DNA from: Oscillospiraceae bacterium
GTDB lineage: Bacteria; Bacillota; Clostridia; Oscillospirales; Acutalibacteraceae
Reading direction: 5' to 3'
DNA length: 19,876 nucleotides
Assembly: GCA_031262125.1 (NCBI GenBank)
Contig: JAISII010000012.1
Coordinates: forward strand, 1 to 19,876
Below the pieces are notes generated by a model. The model worked only from the letters and a program-made list of their open reading frames with translations, was not told the origin of the DNA and did not search any database. Below are positions 14,022 to 19,876 of this stretch, one piece after another (position 1 is the stretch's first letter; each line of letters starts with the position of its first letter). A program made the position numbers and the translations under genes.

Positions 14022-14396
14022 TTATGTGTAAATAAGTTCCTCCCGAATAATCTCATCAACCCGGTTGCGGATATTGTTGACCTGCTGAACCCACAGCATG
14101 GGATTTTCAACTTTCAGCGTTTCAGTTACTCCCTCTGCCGTCATCATCTGTTTGATGATTAGTTCGGAGCGTTCAAACGCCGCCGTGTCAATCTCGTGCA
14201 GATGTTCGAACAGCTTGCCACTCGTCAGAAGATTGCTGTATATTACTCGCCTGTGTTTTTTGAGATAGTTGAGCCGCCTTAGACCCCACACCCCGATTTC
14301 ATATTCGGGCTGTTCTGGTACGGTAAGGTTCGGAATGCGGTAGCCGTTTGCGTCGGAATACGTTCCGCCGTTTTGTTCAAATAAGGACTTCATCAT
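14022..14396 (-). CDS. tnpV: Transposon-encoded protein TnpV
   Basis: 124 residues. The order LFEQNGGTYSDANGYRIPNLTVPEQ, then GVWGLRRLNYLKKHRRVIYSNLLTSGKLFEHLHEID, then VENPMLWVQQVNNIRNRVDEIIREELIY is the characteristic pattern of TnpV, encoded by Tn4451/Tn4453-type elements; I recognise it by sequence pattern. The biochemical role of TnpV is not settled. It is the first gene inside the right end of the element and is intact. The ATG at 14394-14396 is preceded by GGAGAAACT on the minus strand. Confidence 0.88.
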   Translation of the reverse strand: MMKSLFEQNGGTYSDANGYRIPNLTVPEQPEYEIGVWGLRRLNYLKKHRRVIYSNLLTSGKLFEHLHEIDTAAFERSELIIKQMMTAEGVTETLKVENPMLWVQQVNNIRNRVDEIIREELIYT

Positions 14397-14498
14397 AGTT
14401 TCTCCAATCAGTTTAGTATCGCTACAATACCGTGTTCTGACTGCTGTTTCAATTTTTTGATGATACTTCCTTATTTGGCTTTAGCCTTCAATTTTCAC

Positions 14499-14514
14499 TG
14501 CGGCGACAGCCGCA
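14499..14514 (-). terminator. Small hairpin downstream of tRNA-Pro
   Basis: Stem TGCGGC/GCCGCA with a 4-nt loop, just after the tRNA-Pro 3' end on the minus strand. The following T-run is weak (AGTGAAAATT). Confidence 0.4.
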
Positions 14515-14518
14515 TATT

Positions 14519-14595
14519 TGGTCGAGGTGACAGGACTTGAACCTGCGGCATCTTGGTCCCAAACCAAGCACTCTACCAAACTGAGCTACACCTCG
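14519..14595 (-). tRNA. tRNA-Pro (anticodon UGG)
   Basis: Minus strand: acceptor CGAGGTG (14595-14589) pairs with CACCTCG (14529-14523), discriminator A, CCA encoded (14521-14519). The anticodon stem CTTGG/CCAAG holds loop TTTGGGA, giving TGG. The D arm is AGCTCAGTTTGGTAGAGTGC and the T arm holds GGTTCAAGTCC. 77 nt. Confidence 0.97.
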
Positions 14596-14626
14596 AAATT
14601 TTATTCATTTTTTTTAAAGCAAAGGC

Positions 14627-14655
14627 ATTATACAACATTTTATGCAATTTGTCAA
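14627..14655 (-). promoter_or_regulatory. Consensus promoter for tRNA-Pro
   Basis: Minus strand TTGACA (14650-14655), 17-bp spacer, TATAAT (14627-14632): a perfect consensus sigma-A promoter. Confidence 0.9.
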
Positions 14656-14727
14656 ACAAAATGACGTTAATTATTCAGAATTTTTTATAATACGATACAA
14701 CGAAATTGTGGTATTAAAAAGCCGGTG

Positions 14728-15885
14728 TCATATAACGCTCTCATAAAAAACATTGCGTGCCATAAATTCTTGCGGGGCAACGCTGTTGGTGTTATAGGCG
14801 ACAACAAGCTTTGCATAGGCGGCCACAGGATGCATACCGCAAAGCAAAACCACACCGGTTTGTGCAATTGCACTGCTGGTTTGGTACAAATTGCCTTGCT
14901 TAATATGGCGGCAGTCGAGCAAATATAAGTCGATATTTTGCTCGGCACATTTTTTTGCAAAATTTAGAATCGAGCTCTCTCCGATTGTGCAAGCAGTTGA
15001 CGAATGATAGAGCAAATGCAGCACGGATGAGGGCTTGTCATGTGCAAAATCAAAATCGGCATAATCCATGCCGGGGTAGGGTGAAATTATTGCTAACCTG
15101 TTTTTAAACTCAAAGTTTTTATTAGCAATTGCTGCCGCTCTGTTTTGGTCGGCTTTTAAAAAGAGGTCGGCAATTGTTGGGTTGTGCGGGCAAACTTGCG
15201 GCACAAACGTGCCGTTGCACATTTTGCCAAAACAACCGCCGCCGTATGACGAAAAGCTGTCGTCAAAGCTGTCGGCGGGCAAAAGGCGTGTAGCTAAATG
15301 TATTGCAGCTATGGTTTTTGTGCCGCCGTTAGGTTTGCTGTTTTGGGTGTTTGTATTGGCTTCAGTTTTTGAGCTTATGGCTGCAAAAACGCCGGGTACG
15401 CCTTCTGTTAAGATAAAATCAGCCGCCGCCGAAAAATTGGTAAGTGCGTCGCTTTGGGGTGCATCAATCGGTTTGTTGGCACACACAAAAACCACGGGGA
15501 TATTAACACCCTCAAGCAAATAGCCAAACGCCGCTGAGGTGTATGGCAAAGTGTCGGACCCGTGGGTAACTATAACGCCGCAAAAGTCGGTTGTGTTTTT
15601 ATGGTTTTCGCTGTTGCCGAACACATTTTCTTTAAACGTGTGCAGCAGTGCTTCCCAATGTTTTGGGGTTAGGTTTTCGCTTAGAATATCATATGCCTGC
15701 ACAGCCGTAAATTCTGCGGCTGTGCTTTGCTTTGCGGCGGTATTTGTTTTGGTTGAGAGTGTGGTGTGCATTTGCAAATAGCGGTCTATAATCTCATAGC
15801 CTGTTGCACTGTCGGGCGACAAAACACCGTTTTTAAGTTTTGAACCAATAGTGCCGCCTGTAAAAATTACAAGTATTTTTTTCAT
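14728..15885 (-). CDS. L-asparaginase (type I-like)
   Basis: Hydrolyses asparagine to aspartate and ammonia. With the ATG at 15883-15885 the protein has 385 residues. It begins MKKILVIFTGGTIGS, placing the nucleophile at T12 in the family TGGTI motif. The second active-site block is VTHGSDTLPYTSAAFGYLL (family HGTDT). The region ISPYPGMDYADFD and the C-terminal block GVVLLCGMHPVAAYAKLVVAYN follow the family layout. There is no signal peptide, so it is cytoplasmic. Internal Asn/Thr-rich segments make it longer than E. coli AnsA and rather divergent. I chose this start over a GTG at 15909 because the MKKI start opens the first beta-strand and a GGGGG-type ribosome site precedes it. It follows rsmA at a 72-bp distance on the same strand and may be co-transcribed. 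Confidence 0.88.
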   Translation of the reverse strand: MKKILVIFTGGTIGSKLKNGVLSPDSATGYEIIDRYLQMHTTLSTKTNTAAKQSTAAEFTAVQAYDILSENLTPKHWEALLHTFKENVFGNSENHKNTTDFCGVIVTHGSDTLPYTSAAFGYLLEGVNIPVVFVCANKPIDAPQSDALTNFSAAADFILTEGVPGVFAAISSKTEANTNTQNSKPNGGTKTIAAIHLATRLLPADSFDDSFSSYGGGCFGKMCNGTFVPQVCPHNPTIADLFLKADQNRAAAIANKNFEFKNRLAIISPYPGMDYADFDFAHDKPSSVLHLLYHSSTACTIGESSILNFAKKCAEQNIDLYLLDCRHIKQGNLYQTSSAIAQTGVVLLCGMHPVAAYAKLVVAYNTNSVAPQEFMARNVFYESVI

Positions 15886-15957
15886 CTTCGCCCCCTGAAT
15901 TTTTTGCACTAAGATAAGTTAAAATAAATCTTAAAGTTTTGTGCATAGTTTCAGCAA

Positions 15958-16854
15958 TTAAAAGCTGTCGGCAAGCTTTGCAAAAGCTTCCAAAGTCAGC
16001 TGCTCTGCCCGCAAATTTTCGGCAACGCCTGCCTGTGCAATTTTTGCCGATACCTCGGCTTTGCTTATGCCCAAGCCGGAGGATATTGCATTGAGTATGG
16101 TTTTACGCCGCTGTGCAAACGCCGCTTTAACCAGCCTAAAAAGCATTGTACGGTCTTTAACATCAACCGGCGGGGCAGGCAAAATGTTCAGCCTTATTAC
16201 CGCCGAATCTACATTTGGTGCGGGCATAAACGAGCCACGAGAAACATTAAACAAAATCTCGGGACGGCAATAGAACCAAACCGCAGCCGAAACCGCACCG
16301 CACTCCCGCACGCCGGGCTTTGCACAAAGCCGCTTTGCCGGCTCTTTTTGCACCATAACCGTAATTGAATTTATGGGCAGCTCGCTTTCAAGCAGCTTCA
16401 TAATTATAGGCGTGGTAATATAGTATGGCAAATTGGCACACACGCAAACGTCATAACCGCAAAGCTCTTCCAATATTAATTTTTGCAAATCGACTTTAAG
16501 CACATCGTCGTTAATAACTTGCAAATTGTCGTATTCTGCCAAAGTTTCCTGCAAAATCGGCAGTAGCCGCTTGTCCAGCTCCACCGCAATAACCTTGTCG
16601 GCACGTTTGCACAGCTCTTTGGTTAAAACGCCTATGCCCGGGCCTATTTCTATTACCGCTGTTTTTTTTGCCAAAATTTCTTCTTGCAAATTTTTAGCAG
16701 AAAACTCAAGTGCGGCTTCTGCCATTTTTGGGCAAACCGAGGGGTTTGTTAGGAAGTTTTGCCCCATTGCTTTTGAGAAATTAAAGCCGTGCTTACGCAT
16801 TATTTCTTTAATATATGAAATATCGGTCAGGTTTTTGCCGTTAATATTTTCCAT
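15958..16854 (-). CDS. rsmA: 16S rRNA adenine-N6,N6-dimethyltransferase (KsgA)
   Basis: Dimethylates two adjacent adenines in the 3' terminal hairpin of 16S rRNA, using SAM, late in small-subunit assembly. The protein has 298 residues. Visible motifs: FSKAMGQNFL (26-35) at the N-terminus; SAM motif I VIEIGPGIGVLTKEL (67-81); VIAVELDKRL (88-97); DDVLKVDL; and the catalytic motif NLPYYITTPI (141-150). A C-terminal helical domain follows with FAQRRKTILNAIS. It is the ordinary family length. The ATG at 16852-16854 has AAAGG upstream at slightly long spacing. Confidence 0.97.
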   Translation of the reverse strand: MENINGKNLTDISYIKEIMRKHGFNFSKAMGQNFLTNPSVCPKMAEAALEFSAKNLQEEILAKKTAVIEIGPGIGVLTKELCKRADKVIAVELDKRLLPILQETLAEYDNLQVINDDVLKVDLQKLILEELCGYDVCVCANLPYYITTPIIMKLLESELPINSITVMVQKEPAKRLCAKPGVRECGAVSAAVWFYCRPEILFNVSRGSFMPAPNVDSAVIRLNILPAPPVDVKDRTMLFRLVKAAFAQRRKTILNAISSGLGISKAEVSAKIAQAGVAENLRAEQLTLEAFAKLADSF

Positions 16855-16992
16855 TTTTTAAAATTACCTTTCGGTTTTATAAGCTGTTGCGTGAATATTT
16901 GCCCATGCCTTGAGAAATAATAAACTCACGGGCGGCAAAGCCTGCCTTAATTATACACTATTAAAGCAAAAAATTAAAGAGGTGGAAACAAA

Positions 16993-17238
16993 ATGTCTAA
17001 AAACGATAGGTTCCCAAATCAGTACGACCCAATACAGGGCGACGATTACAACACTCCGCAGTACCAAAAGCCTAACACACAGGGTGGGGCAAACAACTGT
17101 GCCACAAACTGTGCAAGCAATTGTGCAACAAATTGTGCAAGCAACTGTGCAACAAACTGTGCAACACAAGACGACGAGCAGAAGCAGCAGTCTCAGCAGT
17201 ATGCCGAGGACTGCACATCGGTTCAAAACTGCCAATAA
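16993..17238 (+). CDS. Small cysteine-repeat protein (six NCA(T/S) tetrapeptides)
   Basis: I do not recognise a family. 81 residues: a polar N-terminus rich in N, Q, D, Y and P (1-33), six consecutive four-residue units NCA(T/S) at about 35-58 (Cys at every fourth position), then an acidic/Gln tail with two more cysteines (DCTSVQNC). No signal peptide or membrane span. The DNA repeats as 12- and 24-bp units, so the region can expand or contract by slippage. A good GAGGTGG ribosome site precedes the ATG. Regular i,i+4 cysteines could line one face of a helix or bind metal; this is inference. No radical SAM or other RiPP enzyme gene is adjacent. Confidence 0.8.
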   Translation: MSKNDRFPNQYDPIQGDDYNTPQYQKPNTQGGANNCATNCASNCATNCASNCATNCATQDDEQKQQSQQYAEDCTSVQNCQ

Positions 17239-17273
17239 TTGCAAAACGGCAAAAAGTTATTAAAATAACAAAC

Positions 17274-17316
17274 AAAAAGAGGGCGGGTCGCTTTAATGAC
17301 TTGCTCTCTTTTGTTG
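17274..17316 (+). terminator. Probable terminator after the cysteine-repeat gene
   Basis: An imperfect hairpin pairing AAAAGAG...GGTC with GAC...CTCTCTTTT, followed by a T-rich run. Confidence 0.5.
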
Positions 17317-17329
17317 TTTATGGTATAAT
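17301..17329 (+). promoter_or_regulatory. Predicted promoter for the 17412 gene
   Basis: -35 TTGCTC (17301-17306), 17-bp spacer, TATAAT (17324-17329) preceded by TGG (extended -10). The leader includes a small hairpin CGCCA-AAAG-TGGCG (17363-17376). Confidence 0.6.
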
Positions 17330-17411
17330 TTTTACAGTTAATTTATTTAATCGGCATTGCTTCGCCAAAAGTGGCGGCAGAATCCTAACGGAAAGGCTAA
17401 GGTTATAAAAG

Positions 17412-17789
17412 ATGAAAAAATGCGGCTATTGTGCTAAACAAATAACATACCACCAAATGTTCTGCAACGACGAATGCCACGGCAAATCTAACAAATTTTA
17501 CGAAATGCGGGAGCATCTTTCAAGCGTTTTTGGTGTGTTTAATATGGTGTGCCTAATTGGTATGGCGTTGGGCATTTTTTTAATGAACTTCGCCCGAGAA
17601 ACCGGCTTGTATATTTTTGCAGGGTGCGGCGTTGTGCTGGCAATTATAATTTTGCTTATTCCGCTGCCCATTGATAATATGCTGGACAAATGGAAGATTA
17701 AAAAAGCAGTTTTTGCAACAAGAATAATCGGTTTATGTGTGATGGGGCTTGCACTTATTGCTTTTTTGCTCGCACTTTTTGTTTTTTAA
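17412..17789 (+). CDS. Zinc-finger-tipped membrane protein of unknown function
   Basis: 125 residues. The N-terminus holds a compact four-cysteine zinc-ribbon-like motif C4-x2-C7-x10-C18-x3-C22 (KKCGYCAKQIT...FCNDECHGKSNKFYEMREH). Three hydrophobic spans follow (about 44-60, 66-85 and 98-124). The finger would face the cytoplasm. This architecture, a zinc ribbon plus a few spans, is common among uncharacterised Firmicute proteins, and no function can be assigned. Ribosome site AAGG lies about ten bases before the ATG. Own promoter upstream; the neighbours are also small orphan genes. Confidence 0.8.
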   Translation: MKKCGYCAKQITYHQMFCNDECHGKSNKFYEMREHLSSVFGVFNMVCLIGMALGIFLMNFARETGLYIFAGCGVVLAIIILLIPLPIDNMLDKWKIKKAVFATRIIGLCVMGLALIAFLLALFVF

Positions 17790-17983
17790 ACTAAATATAT
17801 TAAAATTATAATAAACCTTATTTTACCACATTTTCCTAATTTTTCGGTGCATATTGTTTGCTCTATCGCAAAACATAATAAAAGACGAATTGTTCGTTTT
17901 GCTTGTTAAATAAATCTTGAATTTAAAACTTGTTTTAACATTAAAAACGTGCAATGTCTGAGAAATTTTTAGGAGGAAACAAA

Positions 17984-18232
17984 ATGCTTGATAAAATTGC
18001 ATTAACCCTGCTGATTATAGGCGGTCTTAACTGGGGTAGCGTTGGGCTCTTCCAGTTTGACGTTATAGCATGGATTTGCGGCGGCTCGGGTTCTGTGGTT
18101 GCAAGGATACTCTACGTTTTAGTTGCACTTGCGGCACTTTGGTGTATTTCTCTGTTGTTCAGAGATACAGCAGCCGGACGTGAACACGACCACGACCACA
18201 ACCACGACAGACGTTTTTCTACTACGGTTTAA
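17984..18232 (+). CDS. DUF378 family small membrane protein with His/Asp tail
   Basis: 82 residues from the ATG at 17984, which has a perfect AGGAGG site; an in-frame ATG at 17954 would add ten residues without a ribosome site. The first span contains LLIIGGLNWGSVGLF, the NWG signature of DUF378 (YuzA-like) proteins, and a second span lies at about 40-60 (ARILYVLVALAALWCISLLF). The C-terminus, HDHDHNHD within residues 67-76, is an alternating His/Asp stretch that could bind metal; it lies beyond the usual DUF378 core. Function unknown. Confidence 0.88.
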   Translation: MLDKIALTLLIIGGLNWGSVGLFQFDVIAWICGGSGSVVARILYVLVALAALWCISLLFRDTAAGREHDHDHNHDRRFSTTV

Positions 18233-18262
18233 CACTTAGCAAAGGCAAAAAACAAAATGTTT

Positions 18263-18290
18263 AAGGTGCGGTTTATCGCCGCACCTTTCT
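18263..18290 (+). terminator. Terminator hairpin after the DUF378 gene
   Basis: A perfect 9-bp stem AAGGTGCGG/CCGCACCTT with a 7-nt loop (18272-18278), followed by TCT. It could also act on the minus strand for acpP read-through. Confidence 0.65.
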
Positions 18291-18362
18291 CGTTACATAA
18301 TAACAATTTTTTGTTTGAGTTTTAAGCCGCAATGCTCAAGCAGCGTGCCAAACGTAACAAGT

Positions 18363-18590
18363 TTAAACCTTGCTTTCAATATAAGCAACAAGCTGACCAA
18401 CAGTTTTTACTGTTTCTACATCTTCATCGGGGATTTCGATTTCGAACTCATCCTCGATAGACATAAGCAGGTCAACCACGTCTAAAGAATCTGCACCCAA
18501 ATCGTCCTGAATATCGGTATCGGCAGAGATATTATCTTCCTCCACGTCAAATTGCTCCGATAAAATAACCTTTACCTTTTCTAAAACCAT
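18363..18590 (-). CDS. acpP: Acyl carrier protein
   Basis: Carries growing acyl chains as phosphopantetheine thioesters in fatty acid synthesis. With the ATG at 18588-18590 the protein has 75 residues, the normal size, is very acidic, and has the 4'-phosphopantetheine site S35 in LGADSLDVVDLLM. It ends with the typical VKTVGQLVAYIESK helix. The start is chosen because GGAGG lies just upstream and the family begins here; a start 25 codons earlier (18665) would add a non-conserved extension. No other fatty acid synthesis gene is in the window, so it is a lone acpP here. Confidence 0.95.
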   Translation of the reverse strand: MVLEKVKVILSEQFDVEEDNISADTDIQDDLGADSLDVVDLLMSIEDEFEIEIPDEDVETVKTVGQLVAYIESKV

Positions 18591-18765
18591 CTTAAATTTT
18601 CCTCCAAGTTTTTTATATTTCGTTAATCCCGTGGACAATACAAAAATTTTATGGTAAAATAACAAAATAATTTGCTTTTTTTAAGTTGCAATACAATATT
18701 ATTAGTAAAAAGTTAATTTGTCAATATGTTTTTTAAAAATTTTTAAAGTTTTTTTAAGGTAAGCT

Positions 18766-19623
18766 ATGAGTAACAAAAATTTTGCCGTTATAGGGCACCC
18801 AATAAAGCACTCCATTTCGCCGTTTATTCATCGGCAGCTATTGGATTTTGCCGAAATTGAGGGCAGCTATGCACAAATTGACGTTGCACCCGAGGATTTT
18901 GACAATTTTTTGCAAACGTCAAAAACAAAATACAGCGGGTTTAATGTTACAATTCCTTATAAACAAAAAATTATTCCTCTTTTGCATAACATAAGCCTAA
19001 AAGCAAAGGCTTGCAGTAGCGTTAACACCGTTAAAATTGAGGGCGGCACCTTTAGCGGCAGCACAACAGACCCTGTTGGGTTTGTAAAATCGTTAGAGAG
19101 CAACGGCGTTATTTTAGGCAGCAATATGCATAGCGTAGTTATTTTAGGCTGCGGAGGCGTAGCCGCTGCATTTGCCTATGAGGCGTTAGAACGTGGCTGT
19201 GCTGTTGATTTTTTGGTTAGGGAGCAAAGCAAGCCGAAAGCCTGTGCTTTAGCAGAGCACCTTAAAAAAAGTTTTTTAAACGCTAAAATCAATATTTTGT
19301 GCAACGAATCTGCCGCCGCAGAGCAAAAGCCTGACCTGCTTATAAACGCCACCCCGGTAGGTATGCACCCGAATATAGCCGACTCGCCTGCAACTCAGCT
19401 GCTTATAAAAAACTCGGCAGCAGTTTTTGACGCTGTGTATAACCCCGTTAAAACAGAATTTATTAAAATTGCAGAGGACTGCGGCACACGGGCAATTGGT
19501 GGTTTGCAAATGCTGGTGTGGCAAGCCGCCGCTTCGCAAGAAATTTGGAACGGCTGCAAATTCAGCACCCAACAAATAAACCAAATATGCACAGCAGCAG
19601 AAGAGCTTTTAACTAAACAATAA
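18766..19623 (+). CDS. aroE: Shikimate dehydrogenase
   Basis: Reduces 3-dehydroshikimate to shikimate with NADPH, step four of the shikimate pathway to aromatic amino acids. 285 residues. Substrate domain: GHPIKHSISPF (10-20), NVTIPYK with the catalytic Lys K66, SSVNTV (84-89, N87) and TDPVGF with the catalytic Asp D102. NADP domain: VVILGCGGVAAAF (glycine-rich loop), NATPVGMHP and the C-terminal GLQMLVWQAAASQEIW. The ATG follows AAGG. The next gene, 35 bp downstream, encodes the next enzyme of the pathway. Confidence 0.97.
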   Translation: MSNKNFAVIGHPIKHSISPFIHRQLLDFAEIEGSYAQIDVAPEDFDNFLQTSKTKYSGFNVTIPYKQKIIPLLHNISLKAKACSSVNTVKIEGGTFSGSTTDPVGFVKSLESNGVILGSNMHSVVILGCGGVAAAFAYEALERGCAVDFLVREQSKPKACALAEHLKKSFLNAKINILCNESAAAEQKPDLLINATPVGMHPNIADSPATQLLIKNSAAVFDAVYNPVKTEFIKIAEDCGTRAIGGLQMLVWQAAASQEIWNGCKFSTQQINQICTAAEELLTKQ

Positions 19624-19658
19624 AAAAACAATTTATAAAAACATAAGAAAAGGTAGCA

Positions 19659-19876
19659 ATGAGCAAAAACATAATTTTATACGGATTTATGGGCTGCGGA
19701 AAAACAACCGTAGGCAAAATATTAGCCAAACTTATGCAAAGGCAGTTTGCCGATATGGATTATTATATTGAGCAAAAGGCGGGATTATGCGTAAATGAAA
19801 TTTTTGCACGCTTTGGGCAGGAGCATTTTAGAGCTTTGGAAGCCGAAGCCTGCACAGAACTTGCACAAATGCAAAA
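19659..19876 (+). CDS. aroK: Shikimate kinase, N-terminal part, cut by the window end
   Basis: Phosphorylates shikimate with ATP, the step after AroE. 72 codons are present. P-loop GFMGCGKTT (about residues 9-17), substrate-binding DMDYYIEQKAG and IFARFGQEHFRALE (with the Arg/Glu pair of the family) are all visible. Ribosome site AAAGG precedes the ATG. The 35-bp gap to aroE, with no terminator between, implies one operon. The symbol aroK versus aroL cannot be told from the sequence. Confidence 0.93.
   Translation, partial: MSKNIILYGFMGCGKTTVGKILAKLMQRQFADMDYYIEQKAGLCVNEIFARFGQEHFRALEAEACTELAQMQ

Larger units (their letters stand above)
11336..14475 (-). mobile_element. Tn4451-like mobilizable element, reduced, bounded by 13-bp inverted repeats
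   Basis: The ends are AATAAGGAAGTAT (11336-11348) and its exact reverse complement (14463-14475). Inside, all on the minus strand: tnpV, a broken MobV relaxase gene, a tnpW-like gene and a large serine recombinase. This gene set is that of the Tn4451/Tn4453 family of Clostridia mobilizable transposons. No antibiotic resistance or other cargo remains. By eye the recombinase and mob genes are richer in G+C than their neighbours, consistent with transfer. The element lies between two convergent tRNA genes, not inside either. Exact cleavage points are not proven; the inverted repeat marks them approximately. Confidence 0.8.

Noticed and set aside
17095..17166. Short tandem DNA repeats resembling a CRISPR array
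   Set aside because: Units of 12-24 bp have no unique spacers and simply encode the NCA(T/S) repeats in frame.
16993..17238. SCIFF/ranthipeptide RiPP precursor
   Set aside because: Cysteine spacing and sequence do not match SCIFF, and no radical SAM maturase or transporter lies nearby.
16951..17244. Hydrophobic 97-residue minus-strand frame opposite the cysteine-repeat gene
   Set aside because: It is the complement of the NCA(T/S) repeats (giving CCT/VCC/ACT runs) and has no ribosome site. The plus-strand frame has a good one.
18591..18665. N-terminal 25-residue extension of the acyl carrier protein
   Set aside because: GGAGG lies inside this stretch just before the ATG at 18588-18590, and ACPs begin at that position.
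19149..19165. GGCGTAGCC-type palindrome inside aroE as another GTA hairpin element
   Set aside because: It encodes the conserved glycine-rich NADP loop (GCGGVAAAF), so coding constraint explains it.

Overview
The window looks like a chromosomal segment of a low-to-moderate G+C Firmicute, most likely a gut-type Clostridia (Oscillospirales/Ruminococcaceae-like). This is inferred from gene content: a YfmF/YfmH M16 peptidase pair next to lgt, a DUF378 protein, a Tn4451-type mobilizable element, AGGAGG-type ribosome binding sites and many near-consensus sigma-A promoters with 17-bp spacers. No single marker proves the taxon.

Layout. 1-2740: the 5' part of a P2-type calcium-type ATPase gene (minus strand, running off the window), then a PAP2 lipid phosphatase with its own promoter and terminator. 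2832-4613: a small ribbon-helix-helix protein, endonuclease III (nth) and, divergent from it, a HAD hydrolase. 4614-9759: a minus-strand run transcribed yfmF, yfmH, lgt, folD. yfmH is interrupted by one in-frame TAG codon. The spaces between these genes hold a family of modular, hairpin-rich repeats, one of which forms the C-terminus of Lgt. 9884-10592: a five-TM orphan membrane protein with a textbook promoter.

10659-14595: two convergent tRNA genes, Ser(GCU) and Pro(UGG), enclose repeat-rich DNA and a small Tn4451-like element of about 3.1 kb. The element holds tnpV, a broken MobV relaxase, a tnpW-like gene and a large serine recombinase, and is bounded by a perfect 13-bp inverted repeat. 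The tRNA-Ser leader carries two extra copies of the first 15 bases of the tRNA, each followed by the same A/T palindrome.

14728-16854: asparaginase and rsmA/ksgA (minus). 16993-18232: three small plus-strand genes: a protein with six NCA(T/S) repeats, a zinc-finger membrane protein and a DUF378 protein with a His/Asp tail. 18363-19876: acpP (minus), then aroE and the start of a shikimate kinase gene (plus), two consecutive-pathway enzymes in an operon.

Most genes are housekeeping. The parts most worth a second look are the tRNA-Ser leader, the modular repeats with exchangeable hairpins, the amber codon in yfmH and the cysteine-repeat protein.
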